DNA of 64,000 bases from Impatiens glandulifera (Eukaryota; Streptophyta; Magnoliopsida; Ericales; Balsaminaceae), in the NCBI RefSeq assembly GCF_907164915.1, contig NC_061869.1, positions 12,236,221 to 12,300,220 of the forward strand. The letters are read 5' to 3'. Made by a program: the position numbers and the translations under genes. The notes beneath the pieces are model-generated. The model did not search any database. It was given only the letters and a program-made list of their open reading frames with translations, and was not told where the DNA came from. Below are positions 13,284 to 24,725 of the stretch, piece by piece (the stretch's first letter is position 1; each line of letters begins with the position of its first letter).

Positions 13284-13760
13284 TCAAATGAGCGTCAATG
13301 CATCATCAGACGGACACCAGCTTGTCGCATCATCCGCTACGACAAAAGCCAAGCACTTACGCGTATCACTGGAGCAGTTAATGTTTGAGGCAACAACGTT
13401 AGCCCAAACGCGGGCAAAGTGTTGGTTACTAACGGAACGCAGACGAAACGCCCAATGCAGTGCCCGATGCGCGTCCGCCATTGTGGATCGTCTTCTTCTC
13501 GCGACGAACATATTAACATTGACCGAAACTTTTAATTTTTCAAAAGTGGAACTCGACCGATACTCCACCAAACGACTTGATTCAATGGCTGAAATGATCA
13601 CCCTAACTTGGTGATCATTTCACCTACGATCATAGGTCCAATTATGACATAATTGGATGAGAACAATCAATTAAAAACAAAAGTCATTAATAACATTTTG
13701 TCTCAAATTCAATCCACTTGTATCCTCAACTGACCATGGCTGATTATAAATAGGTCTCCT
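13284..13760. other. GC-rich island open on both strands, followed by TATAAATA
   Basis: From 13284 to 13614 the sequence has no stops in one plus-strand frame (108 codons) and one minus-strand frame (105 codons). Neither product is a recognised family. Base composition is much richer in GC than the flanks. A TATAAATA motif follows at about 13745, then leader-like sequence. The combination fits an LTR or regulatory region of a retroelement better than a cellular gene. A true small gene is not excluded. Confidence 0.3.
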
Positions 13761-14700
13761 TGTCCAAGACGAAGGCAATGATCAGACTCCCAAGCCTTGA
13801 ATCCAACTTCTACAAAATCCTCCATACAAGTTTTCTTAAGCTTTTGAAAACTTTATATAATGCTCTAAAGCTCGGTTCTTAATCATCATAATTTTTTTAT
13901 AGAGTTCAAGAATGTTTTTCAACTCAATGTAAGCTTCAATTTATATTGTAATTCAACTTATGAATTCAAATTCAAATTTTTATATTTCAGTTAGGTCGAT
14001 TCTCAATATCGCTTAATCTTTAAAGTCTTGATTTGAATTCGATACTGAGATCATTTCAAACTTTCTATAGAAACAAATCGGAACGAATCAAGTTAAATAA
14101 AAAGATATCCAAATTTAATTTCTTAATACAACTTTCTTTAATGAATGCAATTTCTTAAAAAAAACATAATATGTAAAAGTCTAAAATACAAAAATAATAA
14201 ATAATTTTCAACTTGATCGATTGTGCTTAAAATTATCTAACATAATATTTTTTTTCAAAATTTATTATAGAACCATCTAACATAATAAACTTATAAAATC
14301 CCAAATTTAAAAAGGCTAAAATAACATAACAAAAATATTGTGTAAAGCCTTATGACTCAAATATTCGGATACCATTGTCACGTAGTAAACTACACACTAA
14401 CACTATTATCCAATATTATCCAAGTGTTAAGTACAATATGAACTAAACAATAAATAATCGAGGAAAAAATACCCACAACTAGTGACGAATCCAGAGTCAG
14501 ATTTCAACGTGCGCTTCAAAATTTATCAAGTACATTTATATAAAAAATAAAAATATAATTAATAATGATAATAATAAAGATACAAAATACTAATAAAATA
14601 TTTATCCTTTTATAATTCAACTACTAATAGATTTACAAACAAATAGAGACAATTGAGTTTTCGAGTGTTCATTTGTTAAAAATGTTGTAAAATTTGTTCA

Positions 14701-15501
14701 TTTTCAATCATGGCAAAAATCTTTTTCTTGATTTGTACTACTAAACTGTCGTTCATCCACTCATCATTCATTTTATTACGTAAATCAATCTTGATAATTT
14801 TCATCGTAGAAAAGACTCTTTCAACAGAAGCAGTTGTAACAGGTCAAACCAATACTAACTCAATCAACCGATATAACAATGTAAAAACTCTATGTTTCTC
14901 AGTTTCAACCATCTTCTTAACAAGACTTCCCAAATCTTGAATCATAGAAAATTCATTTCGTACATTTTGAATGTAAGTCTGAAGTTGGTTCTCAAGTATT
15001 ATACGGTCAATTAACGAAAAATCTTCTGGATAAAGTTCAGCAAGGTAGAATATATGCCATAATAACTAGTTGAAGTTGATGAGAAAAATAATGGACAAAC
15101 ATTGCTAATGAATTTTTCCTTAATATGAGAGCCTTCAATTCATTATACTCACCTCGCATATTTGAGGCCCCGTCGTATCCTTGGCCCCTCAATCTTGATA
15201 ATGATAATTTATGTTTCGCAAATAATTCATCAATAGTTTTCTTCAAAGAAATAACATAAGTGTTAGACACATGCACAACAACAAGAAATTTTTCAATAAC
15301 ACAACCAAATTTGTTCACGTATCTTAAAACAAATCTCATACTCTTTGACTCTTTGACTAAATTATTTTGACACTCATCAACCATAAAAGAAAATACATTG
15401 TCTCCTATATCATTAATAATGATATTTGTGACTTCATTGCCACAAACTCTGTTAAATCCTTTTGAATTGTTAAATCCTTTTGAATGGTTGGAGACTTCCA
15501 A
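14701..15501 (-). pseudogene. hAT transposase remnant (MYM-type/TTF-like, with C-terminal dimerisation motif)
   Basis: The minus-strand frame 15501-15037 encodes 154 residues of the conserved hAT transposase core found in plant zinc-finger-MYM-like proteins: FMVDECQN, FVLRYVNKFG, SRLRGQGYDGASNMRGEYN and a HYFSHQLQL segment. Immediately downstream (about 15040 to 14701) the translation jumps to a C-terminal hAT dimerisation block containing LPVTTASVERVFSTMK. The several hundred residues that normally separate these blocks are missing, and the zinc-finger N-terminus is absent. This is a deletion derivative and cannot make an active enzyme. Confidence 0.8.
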
Positions 15502-15675
15502 AAAATATATAACCTTTGTTTCACTTTTCAGATAAAAAAAAAGAAAAAGAAAATGGAGCTAGCTCATACAATATGAACACTGAATCGTCAAACCACTGCA
15601 CCAACTCATTTATTTGATTAATATATAATAAACTTTAATAATGACTTGATTAACTAGTAAAAAAGTAACATTTAA

Positions 15676-16140
15676 GGGCGGTTTTTACCGCAGTTATTGC
15701 ATAATTTACCGCTGCTAAAAGACAATTACGGCGGTAAAATTACCGTAGTCAACCGCCGTTAATAGTTCCGCCGTTAAAGAGATTTTGACAATTAAGGGCG
15801 GTAAATTTACCGCAGATACTAGCCTTTAACTGCGGTTTATAAAACTGCAGTTAATAGTCTTTAACTGCGGTTTATAAGACCGTAGTTAATAGTTTCTAAC
15901 TGCGGTTCCTAAAACCGTAGTAAATTGTTTACTTATAAAGGCGGAATTTTCACCGCAAGTAATAGTTTCTAACTGCGGTTTAAAAACCGCAGTTAATAGT
16001 GGCTATAAAGGCGGTACAAAAACCGTAGTTAATATTTAGTTGGTTATATATAAATGCGATATTTTTACCGTAAATAATAGTTTTTAACTTTTGTTTAAAA
16101 ACCACAATTAATATTGTTCATAAGTTAACCGTTAGTTGGC
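15676..16140. repeat. Left subterminal repeat array of the nested CACTA element
   Basis: At least ten copies of a core like AACTGCGGTTT or its complement AAACCGCAGTTAA, at roughly 20-50 bp spacing, decaying inward. A matching array of ACTACGGTTT cores lies near the right end (20735-20950). Confidence 0.85.
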
Positions 16141-16401
16141 TATATATAAAAATAATATTTTAACCACAAATAATTGTCATAGCTGATAGTTATAAGTGTA
16201 GTTAATAGTCCATTGACAACAATAAAAATCATTCAAATAATATTATATAATTAACATTCCATTTTTATATTATAATATTATCTAAAAATATAATTATATC
16301 CAAATATAATTACATCAAAATATAATTATATAGTATTTAAAGTCATACAAAATAAACATTATTATATCAATAAAAATGATCAAATTTTAAAATTTAAAAC
16401 A

Positions 16402-16484
16402 ACTTCTCTTCCTTTTCTTCCTTCTACATAACTTCTCTTCCTTTTCTTCCTTCTACATAACTTCTCTTCCTTTTCTTCCTTCTC
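16402..16484. repeat. Tandem repeat, 29-bp pyrimidine-rich unit, about 2.9 copies
   Basis: Unit begins ACTTCTCTTCCTTTTC and ends TTCTACATA. The copies are near-identical. It lies inside the nested CACTA element. Confidence 0.9.
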
Positions 16485-17994
16485 CCGACCTATAAAAGAT
16501 TCAAATACAAATTTATCAATTAGTAACAAATTACATTTTTTTACTCTCTTTTAACAAGCAAGAACTAAGTAAAATATTTCCTATATTAAATAAATTGATA
16601 TAAATTACATATGATAAATTAATTTGAAGAGAGAATTCATACTAACATGCTAATGCGGCGCTGCAAATTTCCCTCAAAGAAATTTTATTGTTCTATCTAT
16701 TTGTCTTTGTCTTATATTGAACTTCCAAAAGAGATCACTTAAATAAAATCATAGAGAAAAATAAAGAAATGAATTTAGAACATTCATTAGTTTTTTCAAA
16801 TTTATATCAATGACAACCACATTATGATAACCTAAAATTCATAAATAAAGTTAATTATATTCAATGACCAAATTTCTTTCATGCTTCTATTAATACACCA
16901 TAACACAACTTAATAAATGCATCTTTACAAACTTACAAATAATTATTATCTACAAGATGGAGGACGATGAAACAAAAGTACTATACTTACAAATCATAAA
17001 TCTTCTTCAAATGTAACCTATGAAAAAATCTTCTTCAAATGTACCGAGGTGAATCTAGAAAGATAGTAGGGAATGTAGATAATGCGCAAAAAGAGAATAG
17101 GGAATTTAGATAGTGAGTAGGTTGAAGCTCCACAAAAAGAGGAAGATGAAACCGTGGAGAAGAAAATGGAGTACTGGGTGAAGTGGAATAAATAACCCTT
17201 AATTCCTTAATATTTTTATTATTTTATATAATTAAAAATTACATAATATTAAATACAATAATTCTCAATTATATTTATAAATTTACATATTATATAATTC
17301 AAAGATATTATATGCATTTTATTTTTTTAATTAAATTCTTATTTTTTTTATTCATATTTAAAAATTACAAATTTATTTTATTTTATAAAGTACAAATTTT
17401 ATAAAAAGTAAACACTAATATTAATTAAAATTGATATATAATTATAAATTTTATATACAATAAGTTTTTATAAAAATTATTTATACTCTCGTACTAAAAA
17501 ATTTATATTTTTTCGTATTTTTATTATTACTTATGATTCCCAGATTATTAACCATCCTAAATATTTATCTAAACATAAATTAGAAATAAAATAAAAACAA
17601 TTTTCACACACTTTCTTAATTAGTTTTTTTTTTAATTTTCATTAGTTAAAAACCAAAAATATTTTTATTGTATTTTATAATTTATAAATTATAAATTAAA
17701 ATAAAAAATATTATTAATAATTAAACAAATTACAATTTCAAATACCTTTGAGTTTAAACTAAATTCAAAAACAAATATAACAAAAATGCTAAATAAATCA
17801 TTGATGACAATTTATCTCCATTAATCAACAAGAAAACAGTCCTTGAAATTATCAAAACTTCATTAAAATATTTTAGGGATGTAAATTATATAAAAATGAC
17901 TAGTCTTTCATATTTTTAGAATTTGTTTAATAAAGAGTTTATTATAATATATATATATATCAAATTATAAAAGTTTACACAAAAATGATAAAGA

Positions 17995-18034
<40 letters not shown>

Positions 18035-19432
18035 ATAAAAATAATTTAGATATAAAGTTTGACTAAAATGATAGAGAGTTTATCTTCAATTAAAATATAT
18101 GAATTATATATATATTGTATCATTTGAAATTTAGATATATTATTTGTAAATATGATTAAATTATTTAATATAAAATTAATATTAAATAAAAAAATTAAAA
18201 ATATTTATGTAATTGTGATCAACGGTACAAATTACCAAGTTTTTATAAATATAAGGTTATAAATTAGACTTTTGTTATTAATTAAAATTTAATTTTATTA
18301 ATTAATTTGAGATGAATTAGTCTATTATTTAATTAGTGATTAAATATTAATAAGATTTAATATTACTTTTAGTATTATTTATAAACTAAATATATATAAA
18401 ATTATGAAACTAAATTTTTGTATCGATATAATAGTTTAATATTTAAATTTATAATAATATATAATTATTGAATCAATCACTATATATATATATACACAGT
18501 GGTTATAACTAATTTCATTACGGTTTAAAGTCTTAATAATGCTAATTAGTATATATATATATTTATTATATTATTTCAATAATTTAATTAAAATATAAGT
18601 TAAAAATAATAATACAACAAAATGCTTAGTAAATAATTGATAACAATTTATCTCCATTAATCAATAAAAAAATATTAACAATATCTAATCACCATTAAAC
18701 ATATTTTAAGAATCTAAATGAGATAAAAATGACTAATTATTCATATTTTTAGAATTTATTTCACTTAAAAATATAATAGTGAATACCAAATTATATAAAG
18801 GTTTATATATAAATAGTTTATCTTAATATATATTTATATATTATTTTATAAAAGACATAATTTAAATATAAATTTTAATTAAAATGATAAAATGTTTATC
18901 TTCAATTAAAATAAATATAATATATATATTATATGAAATTTAGATATAATATTTGTAAATGTGATTAAATTATTTATCATTAATTGTGATAATTACATTA
19001 ACTAATCTTAAATAAAAAAATATTTAAAATCTTTATATAATTGTTATTCACATGACAAATTATTGGTATAAGACATTTGTTATATATAAATATAAACTTA
19101 TAAACTTGATTTTTTAATTATTTTAAATTTTATTTTATAAAATAATTAGTGATGAATTAGTTTATTAAATTAGTGAAAGAAAAAAATATTAATAAGATTT
19201 AATATTATTTTTAGTATTATTTATAAACTAAATGTATATAAAATTATGAAACTAAATTTAATTTAAATTTAACCAATATAATAAGTTAATATTTTAATTT
19301 ATAATAATATTTAATTATTGACTCAGTCACTTCTTTAAATTTCTAAGATAATGGATAGAAATAATCTTATTTAGATTTTTAAAATTAAATTAATATTTAT
19401 TTTTAACTTATTTTTATACAAAAATTATATAT

Positions 19433-19663
19433 ACATGAGAGAGGATTGAGAGGGAACTTAGGGAGGGGATGATTTTTATACAAAAATTATATATACATGA
19501 GAGAGGATTGAGAGGGAACTCTGGGAGGAAATGACGTGTTAATTGGTTGAAAAAACTAAATAACTTTCTCTCTTTTCTTTTTTATTTCCCTCACACTCTT
19601 TCATTTTTTTCAATTTCAAATCATTCTTACACTCTTTCCTTTTTCAACTTCAAATCATCCTCT
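19433..19663. mobile_element. Decayed MITE related to the one at 19797-20027
   Basis: The left part repeats GAGAGAGGATTGAGAGGGAAC twice in tandem (about 19437 and 19499), and the right end carries the complementary AAATCATCCTCT. The interior ATTGGTTGAAAAAACTAAA is shared with its neighbour. It appears to be a damaged copy of the same family inside the CACTA element. Confidence 0.45.
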
Positions 19664-19796
19664 ATAATATATATAATATATATATATATATATAATATAT
19701 ATATATAATATAATATATATATAATATATAATATAATATATAATATAATATATATATATAATATATATTATATATATATATATATATTATATATTA
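19664..19796. repeat. Imperfect TA/ATA tract of about 130 bp
   Basis: Almost pure alternating A and T with TATAATATA interruptions, between two related MITE-like sequences. Assembly length here is likely uncertain. Confidence 0.9.
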
Positions 19797-20027
19797 TATG
19801 AGGAGTGATAGAGTGAGGGAATTTAGTGAGGGAATTTGTGAGTGAATGACGTGGCATTACCTTTATTGGTTGGAAAATGTAAAATGGTTGGAAAATGTAA
19901 AAGTGGGAGGAAAGAGAGAAAAGAGAGAAATTATTTAATTTTTTCAGCGAATAAGATTATGCCACATCATTCCCTCACCAAATTCCCACACCAAATTCCC
20001 TCGCCTAATCATTTCTCATATTATATA
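19797..20027. mobile_element. MITE with terminal inverted repeats of about 60 bp
   Basis: Left arm TATGAGGAGTGAT...GAGGGAATTTAGTGAGGG pairs with a right arm that reads TATGAGAAATGATTAGGCGA on the minus strand. Both arms reach inward to GACGTGGCAT or GATGTGGCAT. It has no coding capacity. A relative occurs at 28467-28630. Superfamily is uncertain because the flanks are TA repeats that hide the target duplication. Confidence 0.7.
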
Positions 20028-21079
20028 TTATATATTTGTTAATATATATATATATTACATTATTTTATGAATATAATTAGAATATAAGTTTAAAAAATAA
20101 TACAACAAAAATTTTAAATAAATATTTGATAACAATTTATCTCCATTAATTAATAAAAAAAAATAGTCTTGACAATATCAAATATTCATTAAACATATTT
20201 TAATAATGTAAATAAAAATAAAAAAAATAGTTTTCTTTATTTTTAAAATTTATTTGACTTAAAAAATATAATAGTGCATACCAAATTATAAAGGTTAAAA
20301 ATTAATAAATATTTTATCTTAATATATATATATATATATATATATTATTTTATAAAAATAATTAGTGATAAATTAGTCTATTATTTAATTATTTAATTAG
20401 TCATTAATTATGAGAGAGAAAAATATTAATAAGATTTAATATTATTTTTAGAATTATTTATAAACTAAATCAAGTGGGTACAATATAAAACTATATATAA
20501 ATATGAAGTCTCAATATAATATTTTATTATTTCGTCTTTTATTGAATTAATGTTTGACCAAATAATATTTTACAAATATATATATATTTTAATTAACTTA
20601 TCTAATATTCTCTTTTAAAACTTATCTCAATCAATTTTTAAAATAATAAAAATAAAAATTTATTAATATTTTTTTTATGATTTATAATAATATAAGTTAA
20701 ACGTAAAACTTTTAACTGAGATATAAAAAACAAAAAAATCACAAGACTTTAACTACGGTATAAAAAACCGCAGTTAAAGATAAGACTTTTAACTACGGTT
20801 TATATATACCACAGTTAAATGTAAGACTTTTAAAGGCGGTTTTATATACCGTAGTTAAATGTAAGACTTTTAAAGGCGGTTTTATATACCACAGTTAAAA
20901 ATAAGATATTAACTACGGTTTTAAATACCGCCGTAAAATTTCGCCGTTAGAAACACCTTTTTTACTAGTGATTGGATTCTATTTTTTTATATTTTCTTTT
21001 ATAGGTACCTAAACTTTTCACAAAAGTGAAGGTTCTTAAGCCCCTTCTTGCACGCCTTGGATCCGCCACTTCCCACAAC

Positions 21080-22238
21080 CACATGGTCGATTAAACTATC
21101 GAGATCTTAGAATAGATCTGAAACAACGTCCTTCGGACACGACTTCTTCGCAACTAACAACATGACCTCGCTCCACTTATCGCGACTCGTAGAAGGGATA
21201 TCACATAAAACTACAAGATGAAAAAAAAAACAATATGTAAGAAAAATCCTTGTATTCATGAGTGAATAGTTCCTACTTGAAGAGAGAACCATCTTTAGAA
21301 AAATAAACTTGTTTAATCAAAAATCTCTATAAAATATCAATATAAAACCAGAAAAGAGGGGAAATAAAAAGGAATGACAGAAAAATTACAGAATATTTAT
21401 ATAAAAAAAAAGTCTCATTTAAAAAATATCATGCAAAACACATTAAGATTAAAAGTGGATAAAAAAACTAGATGGCAATGGAAACGCCCGGAAGGGAAGG
21501 GAGGAAGAAGTAAAAATGACATTATTGTGTAGACCCTAATAAAAAGGATAATAATGTTGATTGTTTATAAAAAAAAAGAAGATAAGAGTTATACATAAAA
21601 ATCATTAAATACATTCCAAAGTAACACAAATACGTACTTATCTTGATTATCTTTAGGAAGACGACTTCTCGTCTTGCGGCTTAATCTGCCCTAAAATGCG
21701 TTAAGTTTGAATTATTAATTCCATATTAATGTTTTCATCATATTATATATTACATTTAATAATAAGAATCAATTTTAAAACATTAACTCCTTAAGTTTAA
21801 TTCATATTCAATATTATAAACGGTTGGATTGTGACATCCACTTCCTAACACTATTGTACATCATGTCTAATTTAATTCATACTAAAAAAAAGAAGGCGAT
21901 GAAATGTGATCAAGAACTTGATAGGATAGGATATGTTCCTAAATTTTTTACATTTTCGATGCTTTCACATAGAAAGGGACAAAACAGTCATTTTAAAAAA
22001 TAATAATAATACTTTTTACTGTTTCGTCTATTCCCTGTGAGAGGGAACATGAAAACATGTAATATTTGGGAGCAAGCAACACTACTGCTTATTTGATGTC
22101 GTCAAGATAAAATTATAATGTTTTGCGCCTGAAGGAAGATTGGAGACATGAAATAGGTTTGTGTGACCATCTCCCTCCTTCAATGATTTCACTTCCATTT
22201 GACATGATGAATAATGTTTGGATATATATATAACTAAT
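21080..22238. other. Intergenic DNA, nothing recognised
   Basis: AT-rich sequence beyond the hAT right end. Small GC-richer patches at 21110-21190, 21480-21530 and 21655-21700 carry no open frame of use and no recognisable motif. Confidence 0.4.
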
Positions 22239-22292
22239 GATGCTTAATTTTTAAAATGTCCGAATTGCCGGGTCGAGAGTTGTAATTAATTT

Positions 22293-22328
<36 letters not shown>

Positions 22329-22490
22329 ATAAATAGATACTTTGGTCGGAATGTAGGTTCACCCGCCCATAAATTTAAAACAAGTACAACTCTTTAACCA
22401 ACTAGGTCAATAAAACTTTATATTTTAAATTTAACACAAAATTTGATAAATGCGGGACATTTTTAACAATATAAGTTCAACTTCTTAATT
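22239..22490 (-). repeat. Dispersed repeat family A (SINE-like), copy 3
   Basis: Matches the 9.5-kb copies block for block: GCCGGGTCGAGAG, a TA tract (22298-22325), GGTTCACCCGCCC and CAAGTACAACTC followed by TTAACCAACTAGG. Confidence 0.55.
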
Positions 22491-22492
22491 AA

Positions 22493-22496
<4 letters not shown>

Positions 22497-22552
<56 letters not shown>
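22497..22552. repeat. (TA)n microsatellite
   Basis: About 28 uninterrupted TA units, joining two copies of repeat family A. Confidence 0.95.
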
Positions 22553-22555
<3 letters not shown>

Positions 22556-22770
22556 TGCTTAATTTTTAAAGTGTCCGGATTGTCGGGTCGAGAGCTCTAA
22601 TTAATTTAGAAATGTATGTGAGAGTAAATAAATGTTTTAGTCGGATCGTGGGTTGACCCGTCCACCCATAAGCTAGAAAAAATAAATAAATAAATGTGAT
22701 ATACACAAGTTTTGAGCTTACAACCTCATTGTATAATTTTAACATTTTAACCAAGTATGACATTTTTAAT
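22553..22770 (-). repeat. Dispersed repeat family A (SINE-like), copy 4
   Basis: Keeps GTCGGGTCGAGAGC, GAGTAAATAAATG, GGGTTGACCCGTCC and a minus-strand AGGTTGTAAGCTC resembling a decayed tRNA B box. Same orientation as copy 3, separated only by the TA tract. Confidence 0.55.
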
Positions 22771-22883
22771 AATATAACTTAAACATTTTAAATAATTAAA
22801 ATAATAATATTTTTAATTCGTTTATATAATTTATTATATATAAGTCATATAAAATATATATCCATACATAAATTTATAAAATG

Positions 22884-22985
22884 AAACCAACAATCTTAAG
22901 TAGTGTAATGGTTAAGTGTCCATTCTACATAATAAAGATCGAGAGTTTGAATCTCACCCGATGCAAATTTATAATAAATATAAAG
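22884..22985 (+). repeat. tRNA-derived SINE-like sequence
   Basis: TAGTGTAATGG (about 22899-22909) fits the polymerase III A-box consensus exactly, and GAGTTTGAATCTC about 40 nt downstream resembles a B box. No cloverleaf can be formed, so it is a SINE head or tRNA pseudogene, not a tRNA gene. Confidence 0.5.
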
Positions 22986-23346
22986 AGGGATTAAGAAATA
23001 TGTTGGTTGGTTGACGAAAGTTAGTTGGTAAGTGGATGAAAATAATATTATTATTTGTCGGAAATGAGTTGGTAAATGGGTGAAAATAAGATTATTGGTT
23101 GACCTAAGTGAGTTGATCAGTAAGTAGGTAAGGATAAAATTGTTTTTTTGTTTTTAACCGTACAAATGTACGAAAACCTCACTAGTTTAGTTAAATTTGC
23201 TAATTTTTTTTATACATAGAAGAATATAGCATATGGGTTGGTAAAAATTGAAAAAAATTATTTGGTCATTTCAAATTTCACAAAAAACCAATTTTATAAA
23301 GAGTAATGACAGGAAACGCGAATCTGGGCCGCGAAAGTCCGCGAAA

Positions 23347-24069
23347 ATAGAATATTCTATTTAAACACGAATATTCTCTTTACTTTTACTAATTAATTTC
23401 TCTCTTTACCTCTACCAATTAATTTATTCATATTCTCACAATTAATTATTTTCTCCTTTTCCAATTGATAATTGATTATTAATAAATGATTTTTTTATTT
23501 CTTTGATATTTATTATCTCTTATTTAACTATTTAACTAAACTTAACACTTTACAATCATCTCTCATATTAAATATTTTAAACTTAACACTTTACAATCAT
23601 CTCTCACATTAAATATTTTAATAATATGTTTAAATAAAATATAATGTGTTGTATTTATTAATTAATTTTTTTTCGCTAAACCTAATCATAAACTCTAAAC
23701 CCTAAAACCTAAAATGTAAACCCTAAATCTTAATTAATTTTTGAGTTATATGTAAAAAATTATTTTTAATTTGTAAGTTGATTTTATTGAAAAGAAATAT
23801 GAGTAATATAAAAGAAAAAAATACAAAATATATTTTATTTACCAAAGAATAAATTAATTAGTATTAAAGAAAAGAAAAGAAAATAATAATATGGAAATAG
23901 AGAAATTAATTAATAAAAAGAAATAAATTAATTAAATAGAGATAAGAGAGATAAATTAATTAATTCTTAAAAAGAAATAGAGAAAAATTAATTAATTGAT
24001 AGAGGTATAGAGATAAATTAATTAATAGTAGGGGAGAGAATATTCTATGTTTAAAAAAAATATTCTATT
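23347..24069. mobile_element. Foldback element with long imperfect inverted repeats
   Basis: Left arm (AGAATATTCTATTTAAACACGAATATTCTC, then ATTAATTTCTCTCTTTACCTCTACC) is mirrored on the minus strand of 23880-24069 (AGAATATT...TAAACATAGAATATTCTC, then ATTTATCTCTATACCTCTATC). Arms exceed 100 bp. The centre holds degenerate CCCTAAA-like repeats (about 23690-23735). Non-coding; the outermost boundaries are approximate. Confidence 0.6.
23676..23740. repeat. Degenerate telomere-like CCCTAAA repeats
   Basis: Four to five imperfect copies of AAACCCTAAA with variants such as AACCTAAAAT. Too short and diverged to be a telomere relic with certainty. Confidence 0.5.
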
Positions 24070-24325
24070 TAATATTTACCATGCTTATTTGTGTTTGGGG
24101 GCTAACTCTAATTATAGAGTGTGAGGATTCACATATAAAAATTAAGGATTACATTTGAATTAATTAGGGAGGAGAGATTTCAAGAATTTGTCAAATAAAT
24201 CCTGACACTTTTATATAAAATTATTTGTATTAATTTTTTTAATTACATATATAATATTTACACCAAAGTTGTATATATATAATATAAGTAAGTTTGACAT
24301 TTTCTTGCTAAAAACTCTAACACAG

Positions 24326-24373
<48 letters not shown>

Positions 24374-24399
24374 AATTAGGACAATAAGTATATATCCGC

Positions 24400-24490
24400 A
24401 AACACACTTAACCAAGCGCAGAACTTGTCGTCTGAACCCATAAACTTATGGTTAGTATCCACTTCTTTTTACCGCTAGGCTAGAAAAGGG
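24400..24490 (-). repeat. tRNA-derived SINE family B, copy 1
   Basis: On the minus strand TAGCCTAGCGG fits the polymerase III A-box consensus exactly, followed by GGATACTAACC and, about 40 nt on, the B-box-like GGGTTCAGACG. The same order occurs in several other copies in this window. Confidence 0.6.
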
Positions 24491-24509
24491 GATCAAAATA
24501 TGATAACAG

Positions 24510-24640
24510 ATTAAGTATGTAATTCGTAAACACACTTAACTATACGCAAAATTTATCGTCTGACGGACTCGAACCTAGGAACTTATGGTTAGTATCTAAA
24601 AACAAGTACAATTATTTAACCAATTAGGTTAATAACACTT
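24510..24640 (-). repeat. tRNA-derived SINE family B, copy 2
   Basis: Minus strand reads AGATACTAACCATAAGTTCC, then an exact consensus B box GGTTCGAGTCC followed by GTCAGACGATAAATTTTGCG. The tail GTTAAGTGTG is shared with copy 1. Confidence 0.65.
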
Positions 24641-24644
24641 TTCT

Positions 24645-24725
24645 TGTCAAACGACAATAAGAAATAGATATTCACCTTAAGATCTTCGGTTCGAGCCCGT
24701 TAGGCGGCGAGAAAAAATAATAATA
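24645..24725 (+). repeat. tRNA-derived SINE family B, copy 3 (opposite orientation)
   Basis: Plus strand reads GACAATAAGAAATAGATATT, then CACCTTAAGATC, then TTCGGTTCGAGCCCGTTAGG with a good B box. It lies tail to tail with copy 2. Confidence 0.6.

Larger units (their letters stand above)
15652..20970. mobile_element. Non-autonomous CACTA (En/Spm) element nested in the hAT element
   Basis: The right end on the minus strand begins CACTAGTAAAAAAG (from 20970); the left end reads AACTAGTAAAAAAG (from 15652), one base off the canonical CACTA. The 3-bp target duplication ATT flanks both sides (15649-15651 and 20971-20973), as expected for CACTA elements. Subterminal arrays of AACTGCGGTTT-like motifs in both orientations fill about 15676-16140 and 20735-20950; these are the usual transposase-binding region. 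The interior is AT-rich with no transposase frame, so it depends on an enzyme encoded elsewhere. Confidence 0.85.
14480..21071 (-). mobile_element. hAT-family DNA transposon, interrupted by a nested CACTA element
   Basis: The left end reads TAGTGACGAATCC from 14480; the right end, on the minus strand from 21071, reads AAGTGGCGGATCC. These match the AGTGGCGGATCC-type terminal inverted repeats of plant hAT elements. An exact 8-bp target duplication, CCCACAAC, flanks it at 14472-14479 and 21072-21079, the length expected for hAT. Inside lies a minus-strand transposase remnant (14701-15501). Removing the 5.3-kb CACTA insertion leaves about 1.3 kb, so the element is internally deleted and non-autonomous. 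Confidence 0.85.

Noticed and set aside
22884..22985. A tRNA gene
   Set aside because: A and B boxes are present, but no acceptor or anticodon stems pair. Treated as a SINE-like sequence.
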